Assembly (NCBI GenBank): GCA_024403355.1
Contig: JAKSRW010000021.1
Location: 1-50,666 of the forward strand
DNA: 50,666 bases
Reading direction: 5' to 3'
DNA from: Lachnospiraceae bacterium
Lineage (GTDB): Bacteria; Bacillota; Clostridia; Lachnospirales; Lachnospiraceae
Shown here in pieces: positions 32,510 to 41,603 of the stretch. Every line of letters begins with the position of its first letter. The stretch's first letter is position 1. The notes beneath the pieces were generated by a model, which ran no database searches, was not told where the DNA came from, and saw only the letters and a list, made by a program, of their open reading frames with translations. A program made the position numbers and the translations under genes.

Positions 32510-32752
32510 ATGAGAGTTACGGAGTCAATATTCAATAAAAACAATAGGCTTGAGAATAAAAAGCATCAGAAAAAAGATATAAATGATGAGCCTGACCATA
32601 TGGAGATGGAGGCCAGAAGAGTTGCAGGCAAGTGGTTCAGCGATGAGAAGCTTGCGAGCACCTTTAAGTCCAAAATGGATGAAGGAATCAACTCGGCACC
32701 CAGCGTTTTTGAAAGAGGAACTGTCTTTCATGTAGACAGGGACAGCTATTAG
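32510..32752 (+). CDS. Small charged protein inside the two-component operon
   Basis: 80-aa soluble, highly charged protein (DPDHMEMEARRVAGK-like stretches) with no recognisable family. No membrane segment or signal. It lies 18 nt after the regulator and its stop overlaps the ribosome site of the kinase gene, so it is clearly co-translated. An accessory or connector role in signalling is possible, but nothing in the sequence proves it. Confidence 0.65.
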   Translation: MRVTESIFNKNNRLENKKHQKKDINDEPDHMEMEARRVAGKWFSDEKLASTFKSKMDEGINSAPSVFERGTVFHVDRDSY

Positions 32753-32761
32753 GAGGTGCGG

Positions 32762-33502
32762 ATGGGATTATTCAAAAGAAGGTCTGATGAAAAGCCTCAG
32801 AATCAGCCGCTGCCGGAAGCTCAGTCGGGCATAAGTGAAATTGCTCTTCTGAGAAGAATGCTGTCACATAATGTCAGAATGCCGATGGCGGTAATTTCGG
32901 GCTACGGAGACCTTTTGAAAAAGGGACTTCTTAACGAGAGTGAGAAGGAAAAGTGTATAGAAAACATCTGTGAAAACATTTTCTATATGAATCAGGTGTT
33001 AAAGATTGTGCTTGATGATGAGAATGACAGCTCGATTAATCCCGGGTCGGTGGATGTTGTCGAAACTGCCTGGAAGCTGAAAAATTATGTTAAGGATATC
33101 GCCTCTAAAATTCCTATTGAAATCACAATTAATTCCTCGAGACCGCAGATGTATGCATGGACGGAAACCATTCCGCTTATGAAGGTCTTTTATCAGCTTT
33201 TTGATAATGCCTTTAAGTATCTTGGACCGGGCAACAGTATTCAGATAAGCATCTACGATGTAGATGATAATAATCTGATGATAGTATTCAGGGATGACGG
33301 GCCGGGAGTACCAAAGGAGGCACTGCCTCAGCTCTTTGACCAGGGCTTCAGGGCACCGGGTTCGGAGAAAAGACCGGGAACCGGCTTTGGCCTCTATAAT
33401 GTCAAAACCACGATAGAGCAGTATCACGGAACGGTAACTGCGACGGGCGATATCGATAAGGGCCTGTCGGTGGTTATTATGATTCCTACAAAAGGACAGT
33501 AA
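32762..33502 (+). CDS. Soluble sensor histidine kinase
   Basis: 246 aa with only a dimerisation/phosphoacceptor domain and an ATPase domain. Phosphoacceptor His36 lies in MLSHNVRMPMAVISGYG, the N-box in LFDNAFKYL, and the G-boxes in RDDGPGVP and GTGFGLYNV. No membrane helix or sensing domain is present, so it must sense an internal cue or be driven by another protein, possibly one of the anchored proteins of the locus. The ribosome site AGGAGG supports ATG 32762. Confidence 0.88.
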   Translation: MGLFKRRSDEKPQNQPLPEAQSGISEIALLRRMLSHNVRMPMAVISGYGDLLKKGLLNESEKEKCIENICENIFYMNQVLKIVLDDENDSSINPGSVDVVETAWKLKNYVKDIASKIPIEITINSSRPQMYAWTETIPLMKVFYQLFDNAFKYLGPGNSIQISIYDVDDNNLMIVFRDDGPGVPKEALPQLFDQGFRAPGSEKRPGTGFGLYNVKTTIEQYHGTVTATGDIDKGLSVVIMIPTKGQ

Positions 33503-33538
33503 TCTTTAGGAAACCTTTAATTTTCTTTGAAGGAAATA

Positions 33539-33547
33539 TGCTATAAT
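33539..33547 (+). promoter_or_regulatory. Extended -10 promoter before the injection-system structural genes
   Basis: TGCTATAAT (33539-33547) without a good -35, as expected for an activator-dependent promoter. It lies in the only sizeable gap (99 nt) between the kinase gene and the next gene. Confidence 0.6.
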
Positions 33548-33601
33548 AAATGTAACTGTAAACGAGTAACACTAAAGAATGTATAAATGTGAGGTGTCGT
33601 T

Positions 33602-35359
33602 GTGAATAACAAATTATTATACCCCTTTGAACGTAACAGATATTTTGCCGGTAAGATGCTTACCTCAGCCGATTTCGGTGCTGAGCAGTCATATATGAAT
33701 GATAAAAGGCGCTTCGTAAACAGCCTGCTTTTTGGTTCGGGAATTGTATGCGGATGTAATGTTTACAGCCTTGACGACCTTTCTCTTTTTGTTGAAAGCG
33801 GCTGCGCCATTGACAGTCAGGGACGTGAGATAGTCATTGACACATCAATCGTTCGTAAGCTTTCAGCTATCAGCGGCTTTGACCAGATTACAGGAAATAA
33901 CCTTACACTCTGTCTTAAATATGCGGAGGAAAATGTTCATCCCGTATACTCTGTAAGAAATCATAAGAGTGACAGTGAGTATGAGTACAACCGAATCAAG
34001 GAGGGCTATGAGCTTTTCCTTATGGATACCGAACTGGTTAATTCGGGTGCCCAGCTTGATACCGAATTTATGACAGAGGGTGTAATTTACAGGAATGATG
34101 ATTACAAACTCAGCGTTAAGATGCCGGCCTGTGTATGCAAGGGTAAATTTGTAAAAATACTTGCGGTTGCCGAGAAGATTTCGGATTCGAATGCGGCCTT
34201 CAATTACACCGGCGCACTTCAGATGCCTTCGTTTACAGATGCAGACGGCAATCACGAAATGAAAATAGATTTCTCGGGCGTAAACCTGACAAACGGCAAG
34301 AGCGTCACAAAGGAATACTGGGTATATGTCCAGAACGTTGACAGCCTTGATACAGTGCTTGTATGCAAGAGCTCCATGGAGAGTGCGGAGGGTACAGCCT
34401 TTTCACTTAAGATTCTGATTTCGGATATTACTCCCGCAGCTCTTGTTGACAGGGAAATCGGCAAGGTCAGCCTTGAACTTTACGGACTTGGTGATGTGGC
34501 CGATTATATTCCTCTTGCGGATATCACACTTGTCAGAACCGATTCGGCTTACATTATCGATAACATTGACGAGAGAGCCAGAAAGAAATATATAGAGTCA
34601 CCCGCGTTTGATGCGAGAAGAAGAGATTATCTCGGCTTCTTCCATGAGAATAACCTTCCCGGAACAAAGGCTTCAGTGGCAGTACAGAGTACAGGCGCAC
34701 CGATGCCCAAGTTCAGTGAAAACGAGCAGGGCATGAAGATTGCCACAGGCGTACTTGAGATTCCGCTCGGCAAGAAGGCGAAGGTCGGAGATGTATTTTA
34801 CTCGGGCGAGATTATGCACGGACTCGGAGCAGGCACCGTATATGTGGAAATCGGTAAGGAATTTATCGAGGATGAGCCCGTAAACGGAGCAAATGTCAAG
34901 AGTACGGTTTACGGTAATTCAGATCTCTTTAAGGAGAATCTCGGAAAGTCACCCCAGACTGAGACAGCGGTTAAGGTTTTAAATGACAAGGGCAGCTTTG
35001 TTGCGGCAGCGAAGATTCTTTCTGATGTTGACTGCATGATGCTTACCTTCCGCTGGGTAGCCGTTAAATTTACAGGCAGCGCTTCAAAGGCAGCTCCTGC
35101 CGAGAACGGCGAGTGGATTGAGGCAGAAACACCTACCGTTGTGCTTGACTGCCGTGAGAATTACTATTTCGGCGTTAAGTTCCATAATATGGAGAAGAGC
35201 AGCATCAGCTATGAGGTTACCGAGGAGAACGGTGGAAAGATTACATCCGACGGTATTTACACCGCTCCCGCCAAGGAAGGTGTATATGAGATTAAGATTA
35301 CCTGCACGGATATGCCTTCGGTAAATACATATGCATATGCGGTGGTTAAGAAGAAATAA
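33602..35359 (+). CDS. Injection-system-associated fibre/baseplate-like protein
   Basis: 585 aa. The N-terminus contains NRYFAGKMLTSADFGAEQSY, followed by MNDKRRFVNSLLFGSGIVCG. Segments of this kind (R-N-R-Y-x-x-G-K-x-L-T-x-x-D-F-x-x-E-Q-x-Y) recur in proteins of contractile injection loci, where they are thought to belong to baseplate or fibre parts. The middle is beta-rich. The C-terminus (about 500-585) is Ig-like (GGKITSDGIYTAPAKEG). No signal peptide. Start is GTG 33602 with GAGGTG before it. It begins a long co-directional series through the end of the window. Precise role is inferred. Confidence 0.7.
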   Translation: MNNKLLYPFERNRYFAGKMLTSADFGAEQSYMNDKRRFVNSLLFGSGIVCGCNVYSLDDLSLFVESGCAIDSQGREIVIDTSIVRKLSAISGFDQITGNNLTLCLKYAEENVHPVYSVRNHKSDSEYEYNRIKEGYELFLMDTELVNSGAQLDTEFMTEGVIYRNDDYKLSVKMPACVCKGKFVKILAVAEKISDSNAAFNYTGALQMPSFTDADGNHEMKIDFSGVNLTNGKSVTKEYWVYVQNVDSLDTVLVCKSSMESAEGTAFSLKILISDITPAALVDREIGKVSLELYGLGDVADYIPLADITLVRTDSAYIIDNIDERARKKYIESPAFDARRRDYLGFFHENNLPGTKASVAVQSTGAPMPKFSENEQGMKIATGVLEIPLGKKAKVGDVFYSGEIMHGLGAGTVYVEIGKEFIEDEPVNGANVKSTVYGNSDLFKENLGKSPQTETAVKVLNDKGSFVAAAKILSDVDCMMLTFRWVAVKFTGSASKAAPAENGEWIEAETPTVVLDCRENYYFGVKFHNMEKSSISYEVTEENGGKITSDGIYTAPAKEGVYEIKITCTDMPSVNTYAYAVVKKK

Positions 35360-35402
35360 CCGATACGTTACCAGGCAAAGAGCATGGATTGGAGATTGAT
35401 TT

Positions 35403-36242
35403 ATGACATATCAGACCGGTAATATGCTGCTGCAGAAGACGCAGGATGTTTTTGTCGGGGCGATAAATGATGTTGTGGTCTGCCGTGATATAGCGGCCGA
35501 CACGACAATGTTTTACACATTGCTGATCATCAAGGACCATTTGACCGCAAAACGTTTCCTGGAATCGTTTAATACGGTGGCTGATAAAAATATTATCGTT
35601 GCCTCTTTCACTAACCAGAATGATTACATAGTTGTGTTTAAATATGACAGGACGCGGCCCGTGAGCAGCTTCTTCGATGCGGATATTTCCAAAACGAACG
35701 AATGTGAGCAGCTTTGCATGAGAATTGTTGCGGAATGTATGTCCTGCGGTATTCCTTATCCAGTAATGTATCTTATGCTTACGCAGGATCAGCTGAATAC
35801 CGAACGTGACGGCAGCGTATATTTTACCTACAATATTGATCTTTCGGAGCTTGACACAGGCATAGGTGAACGTGAATGTGTCCTTGAGTGCGGGAAAATG
35901 TTTTATGAATTTCTGAACAGGGTCGGCAGCAGCCGAACAGCCAGCTTCAGACTCATTGAGATGAAGAACAGGCGTCAGGAATACAGACATTTTACCGAGC
36001 TTTACAGGGATTTCAAGGCTTCGGCGATAGCATTTGATGACGGCGACCGTAAAACACGTCTTAAAAATGCGGCCCGAAAGAGAAAGGACGGATTTTTAAG
36101 AATCGTCTTTATCATTTGCGCAATAATAATTGTTATTGCACTTATTACATTAATAACAGAGCTGATTGTCGGTGATGCGGCATTCTTCAGGATTTTTTCC
36201 AATCCCTTTAAAACGATTGGAACCGAGACGATGCTGCAGTAA
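35403..36242 (+). CDS. C-tail-anchored membrane protein of the injection locus
   Basis: 279 aa, not recognised. The N-terminal 200 residues are a soluble alpha/beta domain, distantly kinase-like in strand order (KTQDVFVGAINDVVVCRDI, later FYTLLIIKDHLTAKRFLESF given in part) but without catalytic motifs. A basic stretch RKTRLKNAARKRKDG precedes one membrane helix (about 228-252, IVFIICAIIIVIALITLITEL) near the C-terminus, so the domain should stay in the cytoplasm. RBS GGAG. Co-directional with its neighbours. A docking or regulatory role at the membrane is an inference. Confidence 0.65.
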   Translation: MTYQTGNMLLQKTQDVFVGAINDVVVCRDIAADTTMFYTLLIIKDHLTAKRFLESFNTVADKNIIVASFTNQNDYIVVFKYDRTRPVSSFFDADISKTNECEQLCMRIVAECMSCGIPYPVMYLMLTQDQLNTERDGSVYFTYNIDLSELDTGIGERECVLECGKMFYEFLNRVGSSRTASFRLIEMKNRRQEYRHFTELYRDFKASAIAFDDGDRKTRLKNAARKRKDGFLRIVFIICAIIIVIALITLITELIVGDAAFFRIFSNPFKTIGTETMLQ

Positions 36243-36262
36243 GCAAATCAGTTGGAGGATAA

Positions 36263-38284
36263 ATGAAAAAATCTACCTGGATATCAGTGATAATTGCTGT
36301 TGCGGTCTTTGTTGCGGCCATATGCTTTTCAAAGACACTGCTGCAGGATACGGCAGTATATGAGGACACAGTAAAAGGAATTGATTATTCATCACAGAAA
36401 GCGCATATATTCGGCAGGGACTATGTATTTGTCTGGAATAATTCCACCTTGGATACAGAGTACTACAGGCTTGACGACGATACCGTAAAGCTTGTTGAAA
36501 AGCTTAACAAGCAGGGTGCCGGTGAATGCATCGGTCAGATTATGCTGGGTCAGGCCGATGAGGTAAATATTTTAACCGACAGAATATATACTCCTTCATC
36601 TGCGGTAGAGGCCAAGCTTGGTTCATTTTTCAGATGGAACTGCTTCCTTTCAATGCTGATATGGTATCCCGCACTTGCCGCAGTAATAATATTCCTTCTG
36701 GTAAATCTTATCGGAAAGCGTTCAGCGGTCACAAAGCTTTACTGTGCGGCACAGCTGCTTTTATTTCTGATTTTTGCGGGCTTTATTTTCTTCTTCGCAA
36801 AATCATACATAAATGAGTTCGACAGGAACAACGGGGAAAGACTTGCTTCGGCTATACAGTACAAAACGGCGGCAAATGAAAACAGTGCATCCGTTTACAG
36901 CATCTATCCGGATTTGATTGATATTTTCAAATCAGATGCAAGAAAGCTTACACTTACAATCAGTGATTCACATCTTCACGGTTCGGATATAGTTCTCGCA
37001 AATTATTACGAGAAGAGCGTTGCGGAGGCCATAAGAATGGCGGCAGGACAGAAGGAAAGCTATTTTACGACCTTATGGCGTTCAAATATTCGTATGAATG
37101 TACTTGCCTGCTACGGCGAAAGCGACATGAACGACGGCGTGATAACAGTAGCCGTGCTCGGAGGAAACCGCTTTAGCGAGGAAGCGGGAGACTTTCTTGA
37201 CAGAGTGTTCATCAGATGTCTTTTTGTATTCCTTGCGGTTTCACTGCTTATGCTTTTAGCGTATATCATTTATCAGCTCAGATGGCGTAAACTGGTAAAT
37301 TCGATTAAGACCATTGTGGTTGACAAGGGCGACTGCAGCATCCCGACACGAAATATCGGGGGTTATACAAGCCTGTGGAACGGACTTGCGGAAACCTCCA
37401 AGGCACTTGGAAACGTAAAATACGATGTGCGTCAGGGACTTCAGTTCAGTGCAAGATTTGTTCCGAAAAACCTTTTCAGACTTTTTGGAAGTGCGGATTT
37501 AAAGGATGTATCAATCGGTGATTCAAGACTGGTTAAGGGCTGCATGGTTCAGGTTTCAATCGATAGCCTGAAGATGCTTTCCTGCGGTGAATATCTTGAA
37601 ACACTGAACAAGGTCAATTCCATTTTCCTGAAGAATCAGGAGAAAGCGGATGCAATCAGGATAAATTCGGATTCAGACCTTAAGAAGAACAAATTCTTCT
37701 TCGAAAGCAATGAAAATGAGGCGGTTGATTTCGCTGTTAATGTTTGCGGCGGACTTAAGGAAGAGCAGATGACAAGAATTGCGAAAAGGCTTGTTATTAT
37801 CAACTCTTCTGAATATAACTGCGGTATCGCAGGCTCGGATGAACAGATTATTCCCTTTGTTTATTCGAAGGACGATGAAATTCTTGAGGCTTATGAGGAC
37901 AGATTAAGAGCCGCCGGACTTGAAATTGTTCTGACTGAAAATGTATTGAACAATATGGCTTCGAAGAACTGGGTAAGATATATCGGCTATATTTCTTCTC
38001 CGGACGGACGAAGAACCATTAAGCTTTACGAGGCGCTGGATGTTTATTCGGACTTCAAACGTAAGGTAATAATGAGTACCGAGCAGAAATTCCAGAAAGC
38101 GCTTCGACTCTTTTACTCGGATGATTTTTATCTTGCAAGAAATACCTTCAATGAGGTACTTCAGGTTAACTCAGAGGATAATATTGCAAGATGGTATCTT
38201 TTCACCTGTGAGCATTATCTTAACGAGGGTGGAAATGTTGATGTTTCGTATTCACTTTTCAGTGAGGATGTTTTTTCTAAATAA
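36263..38284 (+). CDS. Membrane protein with degenerate class III nucleotidyl cyclase domain
   Basis: 673 aa. A first membrane helix (about 7-27), an outside segment, two helices near 130-155 and 165-190, a further outside domain (about 195-315) and a helix near 320-345. The cytoplasmic part contains FSARFVPKNLFRLFGSADLKDVSIGDSR, given in two parts: FSARFVPKNLFRLFG and SADLKDVSIGDSR. This is the characteristic entry of class III adenylate/guanylate cyclases (FVPxxFLxLLG...DVxLGD). The following metal-binding Asp (DIRGFT-type) is replaced by VSIDSLKML, so the domain looks inactive and may bind a nucleotide or protein partner. A TPR-like pair of helices ends it (about 610-660). Co-directional within the locus. 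Confidence 0.68.
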   Translation: MKKSTWISVIIAVAVFVAAICFSKTLLQDTAVYEDTVKGIDYSSQKAHIFGRDYVFVWNNSTLDTEYYRLDDDTVKLVEKLNKQGAGECIGQIMLGQADEVNILTDRIYTPSSAVEAKLGSFFRWNCFLSMLIWYPALAAVIIFLLVNLIGKRSAVTKLYCAAQLLLFLIFAGFIFFFAKSYINEFDRNNGERLASAIQYKTAANENSASVYSIYPDLIDIFKSDARKLTLTISDSHLHGSDIVLANYYEKSVAEAIRMAAGQKESYFTTLWRSNIRMNVLACYGESDMNDGVITVAVLGGNRFSEEAGDFLDRVFIRCLFVFLAVSLLMLLAYIIYQLRWRKLVNSIKTIVVDKGDCSIPTRNIGGYTSLWNGLAETSKALGNVKYDVRQGLQFSARFVPKNLFRLFGSADLKDVSIGDSRLVKGCMVQVSIDSLKMLSCGEYLETLNKVNSIFLKNQEKADAIRINSDSDLKKNKFFFESNENEAVDFAVNVCGGLKEEQMTRIAKRLVIINSSEYNCGIAGSDEQIIPFVYSKDDEILEAYEDRLRAAGLEIVLTENVLNNMASKNWVRYIGYISSPDGRRTIKLYEALDVYSDFKRKVIMSTEQKFQKALRLFYSDDFYLARNTFNEVLQVNSEDNIARWYLFTCEHYLNEGGNVDVSYSLFSEDVFSK

Positions 38285-38300
38285 ATAATTTAGGAGCAGT

Positions 38301-39518
38301 ATGAAGAATCTATTTCAGGTTTTACTCAGCTCCATAAAGGCGAAAATAACGCCGATATGGACCAAAATCAAGCTGTTTACAAACTGGAATTTCCTAAAGA
38401 CAAGAGTATTTACAAAGATACGTCAGTTCTTCTCGAACATCTTCAGCATAAAGCCGAAGAATAAAAATGACTATTATACCGTCGGAAGATGGATGATAGG
38501 AAAGAAGCTGTGTCTTTCAATTGCGATTGTTTTGGGACTTCTTGGCTTGTACTATTTGATTTTCGTGAATCCGCCGTCCTTCCTCATTGCAAAGACGGAC
38601 GGAATAAAAACATACAAATACAACTCAATCCCGCTTCGTTTTGCCAGCGGAAAGGTCAGAATAAAGGCTCAGTCCGGTTACATTGCATATGAAGGTGATG
38701 TGGACGGAGGAAAGGTTACCGGCAAGGGCACACTGATGAACAGTGAGGGCATCATGGTGTATACTGGTGATTTTGCCGAGAACAAATATAACGGCAACGG
38801 AACGCTCTTTTACGATAACGGACAGCTTCATTACAAGGGCGAGTTCAAGGATAACATTTTCAACGGTAAGGGCAGCCAGTATCGTGAAAATGCAATAATT
38901 GAGTATGAGGGAGATTTCCTTAACGGTCTTCGCGACGGTTCGGGAGTTCTTTATGACAGTACCGGAAATGCGGTTTATACAGGTCATTTTTCAAAGGATG
39001 AAATAGTATATCAGGATCTTCTCGGAATTAATACCGGTGATGTTTTCAAAGCATATACAGGCGCCCGTGATGTCTATATGAACGATGATTATATCGTAAC
39101 TCATCTGAAGGACATCAATGCGGCCTTCTACGGAAATTTATCCAGCAATACACTTTCCGGTGAAATGCCTGTTGAAGGACTTTATGTACTTCAGAGCAGC
39201 CTCAGATATAACGGCAAGGAATATAAAAATGTTTATGAGGCCCAGGAATTTCTCGGAGAGCCGGAATATGAAGGTAATTCATATATCCTGCTTCCCGAAG
39301 CAGTGGTTATTCATCTTATGAACAAGCAGGGCTTCGCATTTAACGGTGAACCCGGCGGTAAGTACGATTACACCTTTGATGATGTGATAAGAGTTGAATC
39401 CTTTGATGAGGATTATGCGGTTTATCTTTACACATATGTAAATGAAGGCATAAGATATTCATTTTTCTGTAATGACAGATCGGGTGATTTCTATGCATAT
39501 CTGATTGAGAAAGAGTAA
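38301..39518 (+). CDS. Membrane-anchored MORN-repeat protein
   Basis: 405 aa. A basic N-terminus of about 65 residues, one membrane helix (about 70-88, LCLSIAIVLGLLGLYYLIF), then outside about four MORN repeats (about 120-230) with the pattern YEGDxxGGKxxGKGT, YTGDFAENKYNGNGT, YKGEFKDNIFNGKGS, YEGDFLNGLRDGSG. The C-terminal 170 residues are a separate mixed domain ending near EKE. MORN repeats form extended beta sheets that bind membranes or proteins. RBS AGGAG. Placed between the pseudo-cyclase and TolC-like genes of the injection locus; a scaffold in the envelope is a reasonable guess. Confidence 0.78.
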   Translation: MKNLFQVLLSSIKAKITPIWTKIKLFTNWNFLKTRVFTKIRQFFSNIFSIKPKNKNDYYTVGRWMIGKKLCLSIAIVLGLLGLYYLIFVNPPSFLIAKTDGIKTYKYNSIPLRFASGKVRIKAQSGYIAYEGDVDGGKVTGKGTLMNSEGIMVYTGDFAENKYNGNGTLFYDNGQLHYKGEFKDNIFNGKGSQYRENAIIEYEGDFLNGLRDGSGVLYDSTGNAVYTGHFSKDEIVYQDLLGINTGDVFKAYTGARDVYMNDDYIVTHLKDINAAFYGNLSSNTLSGEMPVEGLYVLQSSLRYNGKEYKNVYEAQEFLGEPEYEGNSYILLPEAVVIHLMNKQGFAFNGEPGGKYDYTFDDVIRVESFDEDYAVYLYTYVNEGIRYSFFCNDRSGDFYAYLIEKE

Positions 39519-39535
39519 TAAGAAAGGAGGAGCCA

Positions 39536-41572
39536 ATGAAGGTAAGAAGATACCTGGGAATTTTTATCTGTCTTACAATAATTCTTGCTAGTGTGGCATC
39601 TGCAGGAAATGCGGAGGCGGCAACTATCAGAAAGTCGTTAGGTCTGCAGCAGGCAAAATCATTGGCTCTCGCCAACAGTTCAAAATATGCAAAGCTTCAA
39701 AGTAAAATAGCACTTAAAACCGTTGCGGTTGATTCTGCAATAAAGGCTCTTAAGGCAAAGATTAAGACTAAAACCACATTTACCTGGTCACCTCTTCTGA
39801 GCTTTCATTTTCCTGAACAGTTAACTCTTCAGGAGGCCAGCGACGGCGAACTTAAGCCGCTTTTTCTGATGAATGAGATTACAAGTCTTAAGCATCAGCA
39901 GGCGGATTCGGTTTTTGAAACCTATGAAAAGATTTCAAACCTTTATGTAGAGTGCTACACACTTCAGGAAACGATTAAGTTTCAGGAGAAGCAGCTTGAG
40001 CTTCTTCAGACATCCCTTGAAAGAAATAAGGCCAGGGTTTCTACCGGAACAGGTTCGGCACAGGATGTTAAGTCAATTGAGAAATCAATTAAAAACATGA
40101 ATACTTCTCTTGCGGCAAATAAGAGAAAGTTTGAACAGAAGAAGAAAAAGGTTTCAGACCTTATTAACCTTGACGTCAGCACCGGCTACAGATTTATTGA
40201 TCCTTATGTAGTTACGGAGATTCCGAGAAAAGCATTAAACGATATCGTAAAATATACGAAGGAATACGATCAGGGCCTGTACGATGCAAAAATGACCACG
40301 GCCCAGGTTCTGGTGGAGCTTAAAACCAACAAAAGCCTCATGGAAAAGCAGTACGGCTGGAAAATGAACCTGATAAACGGATATATCAACCAGGTTCTTC
40401 TGGGACAGCGTGTTGATTCAAATGCTTTCAAATCAAGCTTTGATAAATTTGTTCAGCTTATTGATGAGCCCTGGCAGGGAAAGAAAAGAATCCTGTTCAT
40501 CAAGGTTCCGAAGGAATGGTTTAAGGGAAATATTGACGGTGTAAGATACATTGAGGATGAGCCGTATATCCTTTATGAAAATGCACTTGATTATCAGGAT
40601 GCACTGAAAGAGCAGAAGGACACTGAGAAGGAACTTGAGGAGCAGGTAAGAGACAGCTATGAGACTCTTGTTTCGGCCAGAAACTCATATCTCGGCCTTG
40701 TGGATGAGCTTGCGGATAAGCAGGCGGAACTTGAGCAGATGCTTGTACTTAATGCACTCGGACAGTGTACCTTCGAAGAGTATTCTGACGTTGACGAACA
40801 GTATAAGGAAATTCAGACAAGCATGAAGGAAGCTCTGGCAACCTACAGCACGCTGATTTATTCCTTTGACCGGCTTACCTGCGGAGCGGTAACCATGTAC
40901 ATTAACACAGGCGGTATAAACCTTGATGCAACTCCCGGAGCGGGAAGCTATAAGGTTGAGGCCGGTGATGAGATAACAGGTCCTCAGTATTACATTACAC
41001 CTATTATCGAAAACAATATGTTCCGATTTGGAATTTCAATACCGGATGACTGTGATCTTAGTGTCAGCCACTACGAATTATATGTAAATGACACACTCAT
41101 TGGGGAGAAAACGGAGATTGATAAGTCCATCAGTCATCTGACTTTCATTACCCAAAGTACACCGAAAGCCTTCGTAAGACTCTACGATGGTGATAAGACA
41201 ATTGCCGATTGTACGATTGATACTACAAAGTATGCCGGCTCCCTTGACATTCCCGGTGAATATGTGGTTACGCCGACATCTGAGGAAACGGAGGTAGGAA
41301 CCTTTACTACCGCCACCGATAGTTCGGGCCTTATGGTTATCAGTATGAATTTTGATGAAAAGGAAGGCGTGGCGGCTTACAGAGTTACGGACGAGGAAGG
41401 AAAAGCCGTTCTTAATGATAAAAAGATTGCGGCAGGTACAAATTTTAAGTACCTTGGACTTCTTTCCGGATCAATTGATAAGCTTGTGGTCAAATGCTAC
41501 GATGCATCCGGGGAATTACTTTTTGATGCATACCTTGATTCAACAAGAAACACAATTATAAAGAAAGTATAG
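39536..41572 (+). CDS. Exported TolC-like coiled-coil protein
   Basis: 678 aa with signal peptide (about 1-28, ending NAEAAT). Residues 35-460 are mainly long helices arranged as in the TolC/outer-membrane efflux family: LGLQQAKSLALANSSKYAKLQ at the start (given in part), long Glu/Lys-rich coils around 120-210 and 370-450, and GTGSAQDVKS at the turn. Family beta-strands that cross an outer membrane are not evident. The C-terminal 200 residues are beta-rich Ig-like modules. A TolC-type helical barrel in a monoderm would have to act at the wall rather than in an outer membrane. RBS GAAAGGAGG. Confidence 0.65.
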   Translation: MKVRRYLGIFICLTIILASVASAGNAEAATIRKSLGLQQAKSLALANSSKYAKLQSKIALKTVAVDSAIKALKAKIKTKTTFTWSPLLSFHFPEQLTLQEASDGELKPLFLMNEITSLKHQQADSVFETYEKISNLYVECYTLQETIKFQEKQLELLQTSLERNKARVSTGTGSAQDVKSIEKSIKNMNTSLAANKRKFEQKKKKVSDLINLDVSTGYRFIDPYVVTEIPRKALNDIVKYTKEYDQGLYDAKMTTAQVLVELKTNKSLMEKQYGWKMNLINGYINQVLLGQRVDSNAFKSSFDKFVQLIDEPWQGKKRILFIKVPKEWFKGNIDGVRYIEDEPYILYENALDYQDALKEQKDTEKELEEQVRDSYETLVSARNSYLGLVDELADKQAELEQMLVLNALGQCTFEEYSDVDEQYKEIQTSMKEALATYSTLIYSFDRLTCGAVTMYINTGGINLDATPGAGSYKVEAGDEITGPQYYITPIIENNMFRFGISIPDDCDLSVSHYELYVNDTLIGEKTEIDKSISHLTFITQSTPKAFVRLYDGDKTIADCTIDTTKYAGSLDIPGEYVVTPTSEETEVGTFTTATDSSGLMVISMNFDEKEGVAAYRVTDEEGKAVLNDKKIAAGTNFKYLGLLSGSIDKLVVKCYDASGELLFDAYLDSTRNTIIKKV

Positions 41573-41603
41573 TAAAATGAAAATATGAAGAAAGGGGAAG
41601 AAG

